From: Pyropia haitanensis
Lineage: Eukaryota > Rhodophyta > Bangiophyceae > Bangiales > Bangiaceae
Assembly: GCA_008729055.1 (NCBI GenBank)
Contig: SDUX01000190.1
Location: forward strand, 28,741 to 91,007
DNA length: 62,267 nucleotides
Reading direction: 5' to 3'
Part shown: in pieces, positions 42,419 to 52,763 of the stretch
How positions within the stretch are numbered: the stretch's first letter is position 1
Layout of the letters: every line of letters begins with the position of its first letter
The notes under the pieces: generated by a model
Told to the model about the DNA's origin: nothing
Databases searched by the model: none
The model's input: only the letters and a program-made list of their open reading frames with translations
Program-made: the position numbers and the translations under genes

Positions 42419-42628
42419 ATGAGCAATGACGTGTGCCCGCCGTTCAGTCGTCCCGGCCGAGCCGCCTGCTGGTCTGGTAGTGAAGCCATCACGTCTGGCC
42501 ATGACGAGGAAGTCGGGCGGGAGCAGAAAGAGCAGGTTGCCCGGTGCTGGCAGGCGGCTGAGGACGACTCCCAGGCCATTGACGAGATGGTGGACATGGT
42601 TTTGGCGAGTGAGGAAGACGACGCTTGA
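42419..42628 (+). CDS. Small acidic ORF in the TIR element
   Basis: An ATG opens 69 residues with an acidic, helical second half (AAEDDSQAIDEMVDMVLASE) ending EEDDA before a stop. Composition is unlike the surrounding GC-driven frames. Acidic tails occur in transposon proteins, but no domain identifies this one. Confidence 0.3.
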   Translation: MSNDVCPPFSRPGRAACWSGSEAITSGHDEEVGREQKEQVARCWQAAEDDSQAIDEMVDMVLASEEDDA

Positions 42629-42918
42629 CGACGAACAGGAAAGTTCTGTTTCAGAAGCGCAGATGCTCTGGCGGCACCTAAGGACTCAAATCAGCAGCGG
42701 CTAGGCCTAGTACTACTGCCAGTCTCCGTGCGGTTGACCCGTGTCCGCACGCGGTGGCGCGGGGTCAAGGTCGAGCGAACCACAGCACAGCCTCACACGC
42801 CTGTCCCCGCGTTGGACTTGCTGGACATCAATACGTTTTTACTAGCACTTGATGATCAGATTCTAAGGTCTCTCAAACATTCAGTCGACGGACTCATAAA
42901 TCACCAGCACAAGTACAA

Positions 42919-43602
42919 ATGGGCATGGGCTACATCTTGGCCACATGGCCACGGATAACCGCGCGCAGACTTGACGCGGGGCTGGCGAGGACGTTGGTCG
43001 GCGCGCAGCCGTCCGGGGCGCGCACGCAGGGCTTGCACGCGGTGGCTGAGAAGGTTCTCGCGGAGAGGGCGCGGGACCTGTCACGGTGCCGGCGTCTGGT
43101 GCTCGCCGCGTGCATCGGTGACGCGGTGGGGAGCTTGTTGCTGGCTGCTCGCGGGCACCTGCCGACGCGGGCGGTGCAGCTGGGCGTGCACGAGGCGCTA
43201 AAGGCGCTGCTGCTCGCTTCGGGCGTCGGCGCCGCCGCGTCGCGCGCTGGGCGGGGGTGGTGGAGAACGCGACGCGGGCCGCGTCAGGGAGGGCGCCGCC
43301 GCGGCGGCGGCGTCCCCGCCGCCGTGTCGTCGCGGCTGCCGCTGCCGCCGCTGCCGCCGCTGTCGTTGCCGCGGCCGCCGCTACCGTCACTTGCGGGCAC
43401 GGCCGCCGCGGCGGTCGATTTGGTCGCCGCTGCGCGTGGCGGCGGCTCCGCGGCGGTCAGCCGCGGCGGCCGCCGAGGCGCCGCCGCCCGCGGGCCGGCG
43501 CGGCCGGCCGCGGCGGCGGCAGCGGCGACGGCGGCGGCGGCAAGGGCGGCAGCGGCACGACGGCGGCGGCGTTGGTGGCGGCGACGACGGCGGCGGCGCT
43601 GA
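42919..43602 (+). CDS. Hypothetical ORF in the TIR element
   Basis: An ATG opens a frame whose first ~110 residues have mixed, helix-rich composition (MGMGYILATWPRITARRL; LAACIGDAVGSLLLAARG; VHEALKALLLASGV), then dissolves into GCG-driven Arg/Ala runs. A GTAAGT donor-like site lies at about 43660 after CFACPHCWRC in another frame. It may be a captured host gene piece. Function unknown. Confidence 0.3.
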   Translation: MGMGYILATWPRITARRLDAGLARTLVGAQPSGARTQGLHAVAEKVLAERARDLSRCRRLVLAACIGDAVGSLLLAARGHLPTRAVQLGVHEALKALLLASGVGAAASRAGRGWWRTRRGPRQGGRRRGGGVPAAVSSRLPLPPLPPLSLPRPPLPSLAGTAAAAVDLVAAARGGGSAAVSRGGRRGAAARGPARPAAAAAAATAAAARAAAARRRRRWWRRRRRRR

Positions 43603-43639
43603 CAAGGGCGGGGCGGGTGGGGCAGCCGCGGGGGTGCTT

Positions 43640-45095
43640 CGCCTGCCCCCATTGCTGGCGTTGTAAGTTTGTTGGGGGGGGGTGGTGTGGCGGGAGGGTG
43701 ATTGAGGGGTGGTGTGCTGGTGGGCTGGGTGGTGGTGGCGTGGCGGTGGTGGGCTGGTGGTGGCGGCGTGTGGTGACGGTGGGGTGGTGGCGGTGGGGTG
43801 GGGGCGGCAACAGACGTGGCGGAGCACTTCGGGGGGATGCCCTGTCGCGTTCTGGGAGGGTGGGAGCGGGGTGGCGGCTGTGGTGGGTGACGGGTGGAGG
43901 TTTCGGTTGTCGTGGGATGGGAAGGTGGCTGTGTTTGGGTGGCGGTGTTTAGGTGGTGATTTTTTTGGTGGTTACTTTTTTGTGTGATGGTGGTGTGGTG
44001 CCGACGGCGTGGTGGTGGTGGCGACTTTGGCGGGTGGTGTTAGCGACGGTCACGGACGTGGCGGGGTAGCTGGGGGGCTCCTCGGTCGTGTGCGTGGCCG
44101 GCGTTGAGGATGGCGGGGTGGAGGTTGCGAGGTTGTGGTGGTGGGATGGTCGCTCGCGGGGTGGTGGTTGTCGGGCGGTGGTGGTGGTGGGGTGGTGGGG
44201 GCGGCGTGGTGGTGGCGGCGACGTGGTGGTGGCGACGGACGTGGCGGGGCACTTTGGGACGGTGCCCCGTCGCTTCCTGGGTGGTGGGGGTTGGGGGGGG
44301 GGGGGGGGCACGCCGACACGCCGCCGCCTCTGCCGCCACCGCCAGCTGCTGTCATTGCTGACTCGGCCATCGCTTCTCCCGGAGCTGCCACTTGTGCCAC
44401 TGCCTTTTTATTTTTTTTTTAGCTGTTGTTTTTTTTCTTTTTGGGAGGTGGGCGCGAGGGGTGTGGGGAGCTGACCGGAGGGGGGGGGGCGGCGGTGGAG
44501 GGCGAGAGCGGAGGGGCGGCTGAGGGGAGGGGCGTGATGGTGGCGGCGGCGGTGGCGGAGACGGCGGCAAGGTCGACGGTGTTGGCGGCGGCGGCAAGAT
44601 CGACGGCGGCGGCGTTGGTGGCGGCTGCGGCAAGTGCAAGACGGCGGCGGCGGCGGCGGCGGCGGCGGCAAGGGCGGCGGTGACAGAGGCGACGACGGCA
44701 GCGGGCGGCGACAAGAACAAGACGGCGGCGGCGGCGGCGGCGGCAGCGGAAAGGGCGGCGGCGATGGCGGCGACGGCGGCAAGGGCGTCGACAAGTGCAA
44801 GATGGCGGCGGCGGCGGCGGCAGCGGCAAGGGCGGCGGCAAGTACCAGTCAGCGGCGGGGGCGGCGGGGGTTGTGTCGGCGGCAGGTTTGTGGTGGCGGG
44901 ATAGCTGGGGTGCTCCCCGGCCGTGTGCGTGGCCGGCGTTGAGGATGGCGGGGTGGTGGCTGGCGGGGTGGTGGCTGGCGGGGTGGTGGTGGTGGTGGGC
45001 TGGTGGGGGCAGCGTGGTGGTGGCGGCGACGTGGTGGTGACGACGGACGTGGCGGGCACATTGGGAGGGTGCCCCGTCGCGTCCTGGGTGGTGCG
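43640..45095 (-). repeat. Composite satellite in inverted orientation within the TIR element
   Basis: The reverse complement of the satellite unit: GGTGGTGGGG-rich DNA, the conserved segment (GGGGCACTTTGGGACGG near 44245), the poly-T/AGCTGTTG block at about 44410-44440, then GGC-rich repeats and a second partial unit ending at about 45095. Units are more diverged than in the direct array at 32868-40340. Confidence 0.8.
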
Positions 45096-45402
45096 CTGAC
45101 GAAAAACAGCGAGCAGGGCGGAGCGCAGTGTCGCCCGCCACTCGCATCGGCACCTTATAAAGCGATGCGGAGGAGATGGGCAGCCGATACGATTCTACTG
45201 CAACGCAGGCGCACACGAGACACGGAAATCCCATGGTCACGTGTGCTGTAGTTCTCGGTCTCGCGACTTGGCGCCTATCGAAGCCCCGTCGGCGGATGGC
45301 GCATCGAAACGCCGTATCGACTCTAGCCCGAGACCCAACGCTGATGCGCCATCGAAGCCGACGCGGTTTGCAGCATTCGATGGGGAAAACAAAGTTGTTG
45401 AC

Positions 45403-45405
45403 GAT
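45403..45405. repeat. Right target duplication (GAT) of the copy-B TIR element
   Basis: Matches 41887-41889; downstream sequence GTGCACGGCC resumes co-linearity with copy A at 13429. Confidence 0.6.
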
Positions 45406-45790
45406 GTGCACGGCCGAGGCCCTCGGATGAAAAAAACTCGCGAGGAAGTGCACCGCGGCGCGCATCAACTGTAAAGTAGACTGTGCCCAATAGCAGGTCA
45501 GAATTGTCTGAAGTCTCGAGTGACAGAGCTGGGGTGGAACCAGGGTTGTCCCATTCGCGACCCAAAAACTGCCCAATCAGAGGCGATATCCATAAAAATC
45601 TCCGTGTTCCGACCATTGACGGCCACGTGGCAGCCACTCCCACGTCGGCAGCGGCGTTGGCGGTGGCGGCGGCGGTGGGGCAGCGACAGCATCGCGCCCA
45701 CCCCCCCCCTCGCTGCCCATTGCCGCCCCCTACCAGCACGGAGTGACTCCCCCTGTCCCCACTGCCCCCCCTCCGCGGTCTGGTCGTGCC
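45406..45790. other. Upstream region of the Ala-rich ORF, copy B
   Basis: Equivalent of 13429-13831, with both CCAAT motifs and small changes (CATAAAAATCTCC in place of CATACTTCTCC). No gene called. Confidence 0.4.
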
Positions 45791-47179
45791 ATGGCCACCA
45801 CCGCTGCGGGGATGTTGCAGTCCGCGACGGCGATCTTGCGGCTGACTCAGCGCCCGTCGGTCGCCGCCGCGGCCGCCGCCGACGCGCTGACGCCAGTCTT
45901 TGTGTCCCTCGGCAGTCACCGTGTGGCGGGCGTGATCGTCGCGGGCGGGATGTTGTGGGCGGTCAAGTTTGGTGCGGGAGGGGTGAGGGAAGCGTGGGAC
46001 AGGCGGAACTTGCAACTGGTGGTAGTGGTGATGGCAGCCGCAACCGACATGGCGGCGACGGCGGGTGGAGGGGAAGGGGAACGCACCTGCCCTTTGGGGG
46101 GGAGGAGGGCAGCGCCGGCGGTGGTGACGCCGCTGGTAGCGCGGGCGGTGTGTGGGTGCTCGCCGTGTAGCCGGCGGCGTGCACTGCGACGGCGGTGGCG
46201 GCGGCGGCGGCAGCGGCGTTGGACGCTGCGAGCGGGCACAAGCCACGGGGTGACGTGCTCGAGGGGAGAGAGGGGGGGAGCAGGCAACGTCGTCGCCACC
46301 ATCGATCTGCCTGCCCCTGCCGACGGCGGCGATGGTGGCGGTGATGGTGGCTGTGGCGAGCGCGACGGGCGCAGGGCTGGCGGCGTCGCCGCCGTCACCG
46401 CAGCCACCGCGGCCGTCGCCCCCCCCCCTCGGCGCCGCGCCGGGAGCGCCGGGCGTGACCGCCTCGCCGCGGCGCGGATGCCCGCCACCGCGGCGGCCAG
46501 CACGGAAGCGGCCTGGTCCGCCGCGGCCGCCGCGGCGGCGGCCGACACCAAAACCCGCCGCGTCACCGCCGCCGCTGCCGTCGCGGCCCGCCGAACCGTC
46601 CCCTCTCCCCTCTTTTCGCCGTGTTCCCCTGTCACGAGAGCAAGCTGTCAGACCGCCTCGTGTGCGAGAGCAGCGGCGCCCGTTCACAGAGCCAAAAAAC
46701 AAATCAAGCCGCCGGCGTCCCAACTGGGGACGCGCCCACGCGTGTGCTACAGCCCTACCAATCCGCGTCCCGACTCGCTACCCACCGGCCGCCGCCCCCA
46801 CGCGCCGTTCCCGGTCGTGACGTGCGGCGCCAAGACGCAATATCAATGGGCGGCAGACCCTCGGCGGCGTGTGTGTGTCGAGACAAAGTTGGCGCGGCGG
46901 TTTTGGTTTGTTTTTCTTTCACAGAAGAGGGGGGGGGGAGAACGACGTGTGCGACGCCCGCTGGGCCGGCAGCGTGGCGCGCACGGCCAGGGGAGGGCCG
47001 CTGGAGGTTGCAGGCGGCCCGGCGGCGGCGACGGCGGCCGCCGCACGGCCGCCGATGCGCGCAGAGGGGGGGGAGGGGGGCGCTCGCGCCCCGGGCGGAC
47101 GGCCCAGACGGACCGATGCCGCAGCGGACGCAGTCGCGCTCACCCCCCGCCCCCGTGCCGTCCCACCGGCCCTTTTTGA
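45791..47179 (+). CDS. Ala/Gly/Arg-rich hypothetical ORF, open form (copy B)
   Basis: The same ATG as the copy-A small ORF (MATTAAGMLQSATAILRL) opens 463 codons here. After the shared first ~55 residues it passes through Gly/Ala/Arg-rich sequence, an Ala helix with TKTRR, and a stretch with TRPRVCYS and ETKLARRFWFVF before a stop. The last part crosses the pyrimidine tract and AG at 46924, so the real transcript, if any, is probably spliced and the last third is intron. No domain recognised. Confidence 0.35.
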   Translation: MATTAAGMLQSATAILRLTQRPSVAAAAAADALTPVFVSLGSHRVAGVIVAGGMLWAVKFGAGGVREAWDRRNLQLVVVVMAAATDMAATAGGGEGERTCPLGGRRAAPAVVTPLVARAVCGCSPCSRRRALRRRWRRRRQRRWTLRAGTSHGVTCSRGERGGAGNVVATIDLPAPADGGDGGGDGGCGERDGRRAGGVAAVTAATAAVAPPPRRRAGSAGRDRLAAARMPATAAASTEAAWSAAAAAAAADTKTRRVTAAAAVAARRTVPSPLFSPCSPVTRASCQTASCARAAAPVHRAKKQIKPPASQLGTRPRVCYSPTNPRPDSLPTGRRPHAPFPVVTCGAKTQYQWAADPRRRVCVETKLARRFWFVFLSQKRGGGERRVRRPLGRQRGAHGQGRAAGGCRRPGGGDGGRRTAADARRGGGGGRSRPGRTAQTDRCRSGRSRAHPPPPCRPTGPF

Positions 47180-47426
47180 AATCACCCGACAAGCACCCCA
47201 CCACCCACCGCAAGCAGCACCGGCCGCGCCACCCACCGCACGCTACCTAGCGAGGCACCCCCCCCCCCCACCTGCTCCCGCGTCAGCCGGCGGCCGCCAC
47301 CCGACCCGCCGTGGCGCTCGCGCCGGCGTAGCACCCCCCCCCCCCCCAAACGGGCTGCAGCACACGCCCTCGCGCCAGCACCGCACGAATCCGTCAGCCT
47401 GCCGTAGCCAGCGTCGGCGGTGGTAA
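46869..47426 (+). CDS. Hypothetical ORF preceded by a 3' splice-like site (copy B)
   Basis: Equivalent of 14910-15467 and nearly base-identical over its whole length. The acceptor-like TTTCTTTCACAG ends at 46924. The near identity contrasts with the diverged upstream 900 bp, suggesting gene conversion or selection. Confidence 0.3.
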   Translation: MCVSRQSWRGGFGLFFFHRRGGGENDVCDARWAGSVARTARGGPLEVAGGPAAATAAAARPPMRAEGGEGGARAPGGRPRRTDAAADAVALTPRPRAVPPALFEITRQAPHHPPQAAPAAPPTARYLARHPPPPPAPASAGGRHPTRRGARAGVAPPPPPNGLQHTPSRQHRTNPSACRSQRRRW

Positions 47427-48009
47427 ACGCGGGACGCTTTCGCGCGGGCCGCCACCCCCAGCACCGCCACGTCCCGCGGCACCCCGCCGCTGCCGCTTCC
47501 CACGCCGCCGCACCCCGCGTCCCCGCGCACCCCGCCCCGTCCCGCCGCGCGCCGGCGTCCCGCCCCGCATCCGCCGCGCTGCACGGCGCCCGACAAACCC
47601 CGCTTCCCCGCGCGCTTGCCGTCACTCGCGCCACCCACCGCCCTCCCGTGATGTCCGCGTCGGCCGCCGCCCCCCCCCCGCACGCGCGCGCGGCACGAGC
47701 CGCGCGGACGGCTCGCGTCAAACCGTTCCCCCCCCCCCCCCCGCTCGCCCCTGCGCGCTCACCCCGCTCGCGCGCGCGGCGCCCGCCCCGCCCGTTCGAG
47801 CTCCTCCCCCCAGCGTCCCGCCACCCCCGCCTCTGGCCTCGATCCCCCGTTTCCCGCCCCCCGCCCCCCGCTTCCCGCCCCCCGCCCCCTAGTTTCCGCC
47901 CCCGCCTCGCCCCGCCCTCCGGTATCGCCTCCCGCGCCGTGGCAGTGCGTGTCACGCGCGCGTATCCCGCGGCGGGCGCTGCCCGCCGCTGCCGACTGTT
48001 CGTGGCGGC
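47427..48009. other. C-rich spacer with i-motif/G4-prone tract (copy B)
   Basis: Matches 15468-16051 almost exactly, including the CCCGCCCCCCGCC tract at 47845-47910. No gene supported. Confidence 0.45.
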
Positions 48010-49124
48010 GTGTCGCCGCCGTTGCCCGCAGCTCGCTGCCGTTGCCGCCGCCGCAGCCGTTGCGGCCGCAGGCGCCGTTACGGTGGCCACCGCCGAGTTG
48101 GTGGGGCGCGCGTGCTCGTCCACGCGGCGGTGGTGGCCGCCAACGGCGACGGCAACATTGGCGCGTCCCGGGCCGCTGCCGCTCGCGCCGTCGCGGCGGT
48201 CGGTGGCGCCGGCGGTGTCTTGGCGCGCCAAGGATCGACGCGGCGACGGGTGGAGAGGCTTCCCGTCACGCCCACCGCACGCCCCCACGCTTCCACCTTT
48301 GCTGCCGCTGTCGCCACCCGCTTTCCACCACCACGTCCACCCCAATCCGGCTGCCGCCCAGATCGCTGCACCACCCATCGCCCCGCATGCCAACTCTGCT
48401 GTTGTTGCGACGGGCGCCGAGAGCGGCGGCGGGCGGGGACGGGCGTGGGACGGCGGCTGGCGGGGCTCGACCGCGACGCTGCCGCCGCTGCCGCTGCCGC
48501 CGCCATCACGTTGACCCCGCTCCGACCCGGCGACCACGATCCGGCGGCCGTGGAGGAGTGCAGTCAACCGGCGGTGCCCCCGGCCGAGCGCCGCACTTCC
48601 CACGACAGCGTCTTTTTCACGGTAGGTTTTGTGCTGTTTCCCTCCCTCTTTCTTTTGGTGTGTGCCCGCCCGCTTTTTGTTTGATTCTGTTTTCCGCGCG
48701 TCTGCCGTCCGTTGACTTGCAGCCTCGTTCATCTCCCTGCCAGTCCGCGCCAGGCGGTCCTTTTTGTTTTGAGGGCATGGATATCCCTGTTGCTGTCTCC
48801 CTCTTCCTGTCTGTGGGGGAGCGGGGACAGCATGCGCGGACAGAGGTGGCGTTCGAGCGCCTCCTGCTTTATCGCGCCCGCGCTGGGGAGGGGGTGTGCT
48901 GCGATGGCACTCCTTCCCTCGCGCGACGCCACTGCCCGCTGCTGAAATACGCAGTGGGGCGGGGCGGATGTGCGAAAGGGCGGGTCGTGAACGGACGACG
49001 ACGGCGGGGCGCTGCCACGGCGGCGCCTGTTTGTTTGATCGCGCCATTGCGCTCCATTGCCTGCGTGCGTGTGTGTGTGTTTGTGGCCTTTCCCCGGCGG
49101 CCAGTCTGCCTCGCCCCGGCCTGA
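48010..49124 (+). CDS. Hypothetical two-exon gene with candidate intron (copy B)
   Basis: Equivalent of 16052-17184; the candidate intron is 48622-48722 (GTAGGT...TTGCAG, 101 bp, phase 0). Near the donor the exon differs from copy A mainly by amino-acid changes (VEECSQPAVPP versus VEECVQPTVPP). No domain recognised. Confidence 0.3.
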
Positions 49125-50020
49125 TCCACGACAGGTAGCTTCCGTCGCTGGTGGCGGAGTTATTCCTGTGGCCTTTCTCTTCTTCCCGTGTGGTAGAGGG
49201 GGGGGTTTTTGGCGCGTGTGGATCGTTGTGGCGCCGCCCCTGTATCGCGCCCGCGCCATGCGGGGGGGGGATCGCTTCCGCGCTCCTCCCCGCTGACGCG
49301 CGGCGCCACGGCCCACTGCTATTACGCAGTGTGATGGGCAGGGGGCGGGGGGGATTGGCCGTCGGTGGATGGTGACGGCACCATGCGCGTCGCGGTACTG
49401 GTTGCGCTGGTCGTTTGTGTCTCTGTCGTCTTGTTGGGTGTGCTTTTCGTTTCTCTCTCTCGCCCGACCTCCGCCGACTACCGGTCTTCACGTCCCCTTC
49501 CCGCTCCGCAACAGGTGACTCCTTTTGTTGGGAGCATGGGCTTTCCTGTTGCTGTTCCTCCCTTTCCGTACTCCGGGGGGGGGGTTCGGCGGATGCGGAC
49601 GGCAGTGGCGTTTGAGCGCTGCCCTTGTATCGCGCCCGCGTGCCGGAGGGGGGGGGGGGGGCGCGCTCCCGCGCGCCTTTCCCTCCCCGCACGCGGCGCC
49701 ACTCCCCGCTGCTGTTACGCAGCGGCATGGGGAGGGGGTGCGGGGTGGCCGGTGGTCGGTGGACGGCGATGGCGCCGCGTGCGTGCCGCGCGGCTCCTGT
49801 TCCTGGCGCACGCGCGGGAGGCGGCGGGGGGGGGGGAGGGCGCCTGTGGGCCCACCCCACCCACCACTGCCCTTCGCGCGGCGCCAGCGCACGCTGCTAT
49901 TACGCAGTTTGACGGCCGGGTGAGAGGGAGGGGCGGGTCGCTCATCTACCTGATGCGCGAAAGTGCGGTGGAGCGAATTTGCGCCTTGACCGTGCGACTG
50001 ACAATTTTCGTTTGTCTTCC
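48600..50020 (+). repeat. Degenerate ~390-bp tandem repeat (copy B)
   Basis: Same landmarks as copy A (GCGGCGCCAC..TACGCAG at about 49300 and 49695, with a first copy near 48925 reading GCGACGCCAC). The GT microsatellite near 49070 is about two repeats shorter than at 17110. Confidence 0.6.
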
Positions 50021-50501
50021 TGGGCGCTTTTCTTCTGTGACTGTGATTGGTCTGGTACTGTTCTCTCTTTTCGTCGCTGCCGCTTCTCCACCCTTCGTCG
50101 AGCTCTTCCTGTCGTCAACACTCCCCGTGCCGCCGCTCCCCACCGGCGGCGGCGAGATGTCGCTGTTGGCGGCGGCGCCGCCCCCTCCCTCCCGCCGGCG
50201 GCAAGGTGTCGCTGTTAGCAGTGGCGCCTGCCGGCTGGCGGCGCCGCCCCCCCCCGCTCCCTACGGCGGCAAGATGTCGCTGGAGGTGGAAGCGCAAGCC
50301 GGCTGGCGGCGCCTCCCCCCCACGCCGACGGCGGCGAGATGCCGCTCTTGGTGGCGGCGCGTGACGGCCGGCGACGCCGCCCACCCTTCCCAACGACGGC
50401 AAGTTGTCGCTGTAGGCGGTGGCACCTGCCGGCTGGCAGCGCCGCTCCCCCTCGCTCCCGACCGCCGCAAGTTGTCGGTGTTGACGGCGGCGCCTACCTG
50501 A
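49383..50501 (+). CDS. ORF with a hydrophobic N-terminus, open form (copy B)
   Basis: Same start as copy A (MRVAVLVALVVCVSVVLL), but one base fewer in CTCCTTTTG at about 49520 keeps the frame open for 372 codons through the ~390-bp repeat and into the minisatellite flank. Crossing two repeat families makes a genuine protein unlikely. Confidence 0.15.
   Translation: MRVAVLVALVVCVSVVLLGVLFVSLSRPTSADYRSSRPLPAPQQVTPFVGSMGFPVAVPPFPYSGGGVRRMRTAVAFERCPCIAPACRRGGGGRAPARLSLPARGATPRCCYAAAWGGGAGWPVVGGRRWRRVRAARLLFLAHAREAAGGGEGACGPTPPTTALRAAPAHAAITQFDGRVRGRGGSLIYLMRESAVERICALTVRLTIFVCLPGRFSSVTVIGLVLFSLFVAAASPPFVELFLSSTLPVPPLPTGGGEMSLLAAAPPPPSRRRQGVAVSSGACRLAAPPPPAPYGGKMSLEVEAQAGWRRLPPTPTAARCRSWWRRVTAGDAAHPSQRRQVVAVGGGTCRLAAPLPLAPDRRKLSVLTAAPT
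50136..50500 (+). repeat. Diverged left flank of the hairpin minisatellite (copy B)
   Basis: Co-linear with 18180-18545; decayed GC-palindrome units. Confidence 0.7.
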
Positions 50502-51489
50502 TGGCGGCGCCGCCCCCCCGCCGCCGGCAGCTCCCCCCTGCCGGCGGCGTCGTCTTCCTCGCGGGGGGCGGCGCTTGCCTACTTTTGGCGCCGCCCCCCC
50601 GCCGCCGGCAGCTCCCCCCTGCCGGCGGCGTCTTCTTCCTCTTTGGGGGCGGCGCCGGCGTACTTTTGGCGCCGCCCCCCCGCCGGCGGCAGCTCCCCCC
50701 TGCCGGCGGCGTCGTCTTCCTCGCGGGGGGCGGCGCCGGCGTACTTTTGGCGCCGCCCCCCCGCCGCCGGCAGCTCCCCCCTGCCGGCGGCGTCGTCTTC
50801 CTCGCGGGGGGCGGCGCTTGCCTACTTTTGGCGCCGCCCCCCCGCCGCCGGCAGCTCCCCCCTGCCGGCGGCGTCGTCTTCCTCTTTGGGGGCGGCGCCG
50901 GCGTACTTTTGGCGCCGCCCCCCCGCCGCCGGCAGCTCCCCCCTGCCGGCGGCGTCGTCTTCCTCTTTGGGGGCGGCGCCGGCGTACTTTTGGCGCCGCC
51001 CCCCCGCCGCCGGCAGCTCCCCCCTGCCGGCGGGGTCGTCTTCCTCGCGGGGGGCGGCGCCGGCGTACTTTTGGCGCCGCCCCCCCGCCGCCGGCAGCTC
51101 CCCCCTGCCGGCGGCGTCGTCTTCCTCGCGGGGGGCGGCGCTTGCCTACTTTTGGCGCCGCCCCCCCGCCGCCGGCAGCTCCCCCCTGCCGGCGGCGTCG
51201 TCTTCCTCGCGGGGGGCGGCGCTTGCCTACTTTTGGCGCCGCCCCCCCGCCGCCGGCAGCTCCCCCCTGCCGGCGGCGTCGTCTTCCTCGCGGGGGGCGG
51301 CGCTTGCCTACTTTTGGCGCCGCCCCCCCGCCGCCGGCAGCTCCCCCCTGCCGGCGGCGTCGTCTTCCTCGCGGGGGGCGGCGCTTGCCTACTTTTGGCG
51401 CCGCCCCCCCGCCGCCGGCAGCTCCCCCCTGCCGGCGGCGTCGTCTTCCTCTTTGGGGGCGGCGGCAGCTCCCCCCTGCCGGCGGTGTG
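50501..51489 (+). repeat. Hairpin-forming minisatellite, ~12 units (copy B)
   Basis: Same unit as 18546-23225 with the same nested inverted repeats. Units here are almost all 81 bp, unlike A where 80-bp variants are frequent, and the GCTTGCCTAC variant dominates the right half. The array exits through a partial unit near 51470. Confidence 0.92.
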
Positions 51490-51863
51490 GTTTTCTCGCG
51501 GGGGGTGGCGCTGGCCTGCACGATGCGTTGCCTTGTTTTTTGTTCGATGGTTGCCACTCTGTCACTTTTTGAGGGCGGCGCCCGCCTGTTTGTGGTGTCT
51601 GGACTCTGTGTCCGACAGCGGCGAGTTGTCGCTGGTGGGGGCGGCGCCCGCCGGTATGCGGCGCTGCAGCGCCCTCCATGACGGCGCCATGTTGTCGCTG
51701 TTGTGGGCGGCGCTCGCTGGTTGGCAGCGCCGCCCCACCCTTCCTCCAACGGCGGCAAGTTGTTGCTGTTGGGGGCGGCGCTCGCCGGCTAGCGGCGCGG
51801 CCTCTTCGCTTTTGGCGGTGGGCGCCATTGCATGTGGTGGTGTATTGTGTATTGACGCTTTAG
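51490..51863 (+). repeat. Diverged right flank of the hairpin minisatellite (copy B)
   Basis: Co-linear with 23226-23564. Confidence 0.65.
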
Positions 51864-51920
51864 TTAGCTTGCTTTTCCGGGGACGTTCTTGACGCGTCGG
51901 CAGCGACACCAACACGGCTG

Positions 51921-52088
51921 ATGCGGATGGTGGCCAACGCTGACATTCTCGCTGCCGTGGACGGGCATTGCGGTAGCGGCGGTGGGCTCGGTTGGAGCGC
52001 GGTTTGTCCCGTTGGGTGTGGCGGCGGGTTTGTAGTGGGGAACGTCCGCGTGGCGAGGGTCGCAGGGGGGGGCGTTAGGGAAGGATAG
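51921..52088 (+). CDS. Small conserved ORF or exon, 55 residues (copy B)
   Basis: Equivalent of 23622-23789; begins MRMVANADILAAVDGHCG and ends at TAG. Only two amino-acid differences from copy A. Function unknown. Confidence 0.35.
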   Translation: MRMVANADILAAVDGHCGSGGGLGWSAVCPVGCGGGFVVGNVRVARVAGGGVREG

Positions 52089-52763
52089 CGGTGCCGGCGC
52101 CGCCGTGGGAATGCATCCGTTGCAGGGAGGGAGGGGGGGGGTTGGGGAGGTACGACGGCCGGCGGCGTTGACCGCCATCCGCTGGACCCGTGCCGCCGCC
52201 GCCGCCGCCGCGGCATCACCTGCGGGTGGCCGTGGGGCAGCGGTGACAACGCTGTCATGATGGTCCCCCCCCCCTCTCTCCGCCCTTCCCGCCTGCGACG
52301 CACGCGGTGGGCCAGCACTATTTTTTAGTGTCGGTTTTTGGCGGCAGTCTTTCTTGGCGGCAGCTCTCTGGGCGGCAGCGGTGGCGGCGGCGACGACGCT
52401 GCCCCTCCGCCGACGCCGGCGGTGACCGCCGCAGCGCCGCGGGCCGGCGCTGGCGTCGGTGCTGGGCGGCGGGCGGGCGTGCGGCGTCACTGCGGTACTG
52501 GTTCTTTGGGGACGGGGGAGCGGGCAGGGGAAACGGAGCGCAAGGCAACGTCCAGCTGTGCGGGAAATGGAGAGGAGGAAAGAACGCAGGGGAGCAGTTG
52601 GCGCCCGCTTTTGTGCTTCAGTCTTTCTCCATTGTTGGGCACCCTTTGCGTCTACCATAAGCCCGCCGACCGCAGCACGATTTCGCTTTCTCATTGGTCG
52701 GTAAAGACGATCGAATGCTGACACATGCGATGATTGTATCGGAAACGTCGGTCGACCTACATT
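52089..52763. other. Spacer and possible promoter before the Ala/Pro/Gly-rich gene (copy B)
   Basis: Equivalent of 23790-24464. The donor-like CGGTAAGC of copy A reads CCATAAGC here. Inverted CCAAT (ATTGG) kept near 52694. Confidence 0.35.

Larger units (their letters stand above)
41890..45402. mobile_element. 3.5-kb TIR element carrying inverted satellite DNA (copy B only)
   Basis: Absent from copy A at the matching site. The first 26 bases after the leading C (41891-41916: GTCAGC, later CGTTTTGC and CATCGA) match the reverse complement of the last 26 (45377-45402: GTCAAC, later TGTTTTCC and CATCGA) at 19 of 26 positions without gaps. Subterminal sequence at both ends is rich in CATCGAAAC-type motifs. 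Inside are two weak ORFs, a hairpin at 42264-42300, a GCG-rich tract and about 1.45 kb of composite satellite in inverted orientation. No transposase domain is recognised, so it is probably non-autonomous; the superfamily is unknown. Confidence 0.65.

Noticed and set aside
42416..43602. Transposase encoded by the copy-B insertion
   Set aside because: No DDE pattern, zinc finger or other transposase signature could be recognised in either ORF.
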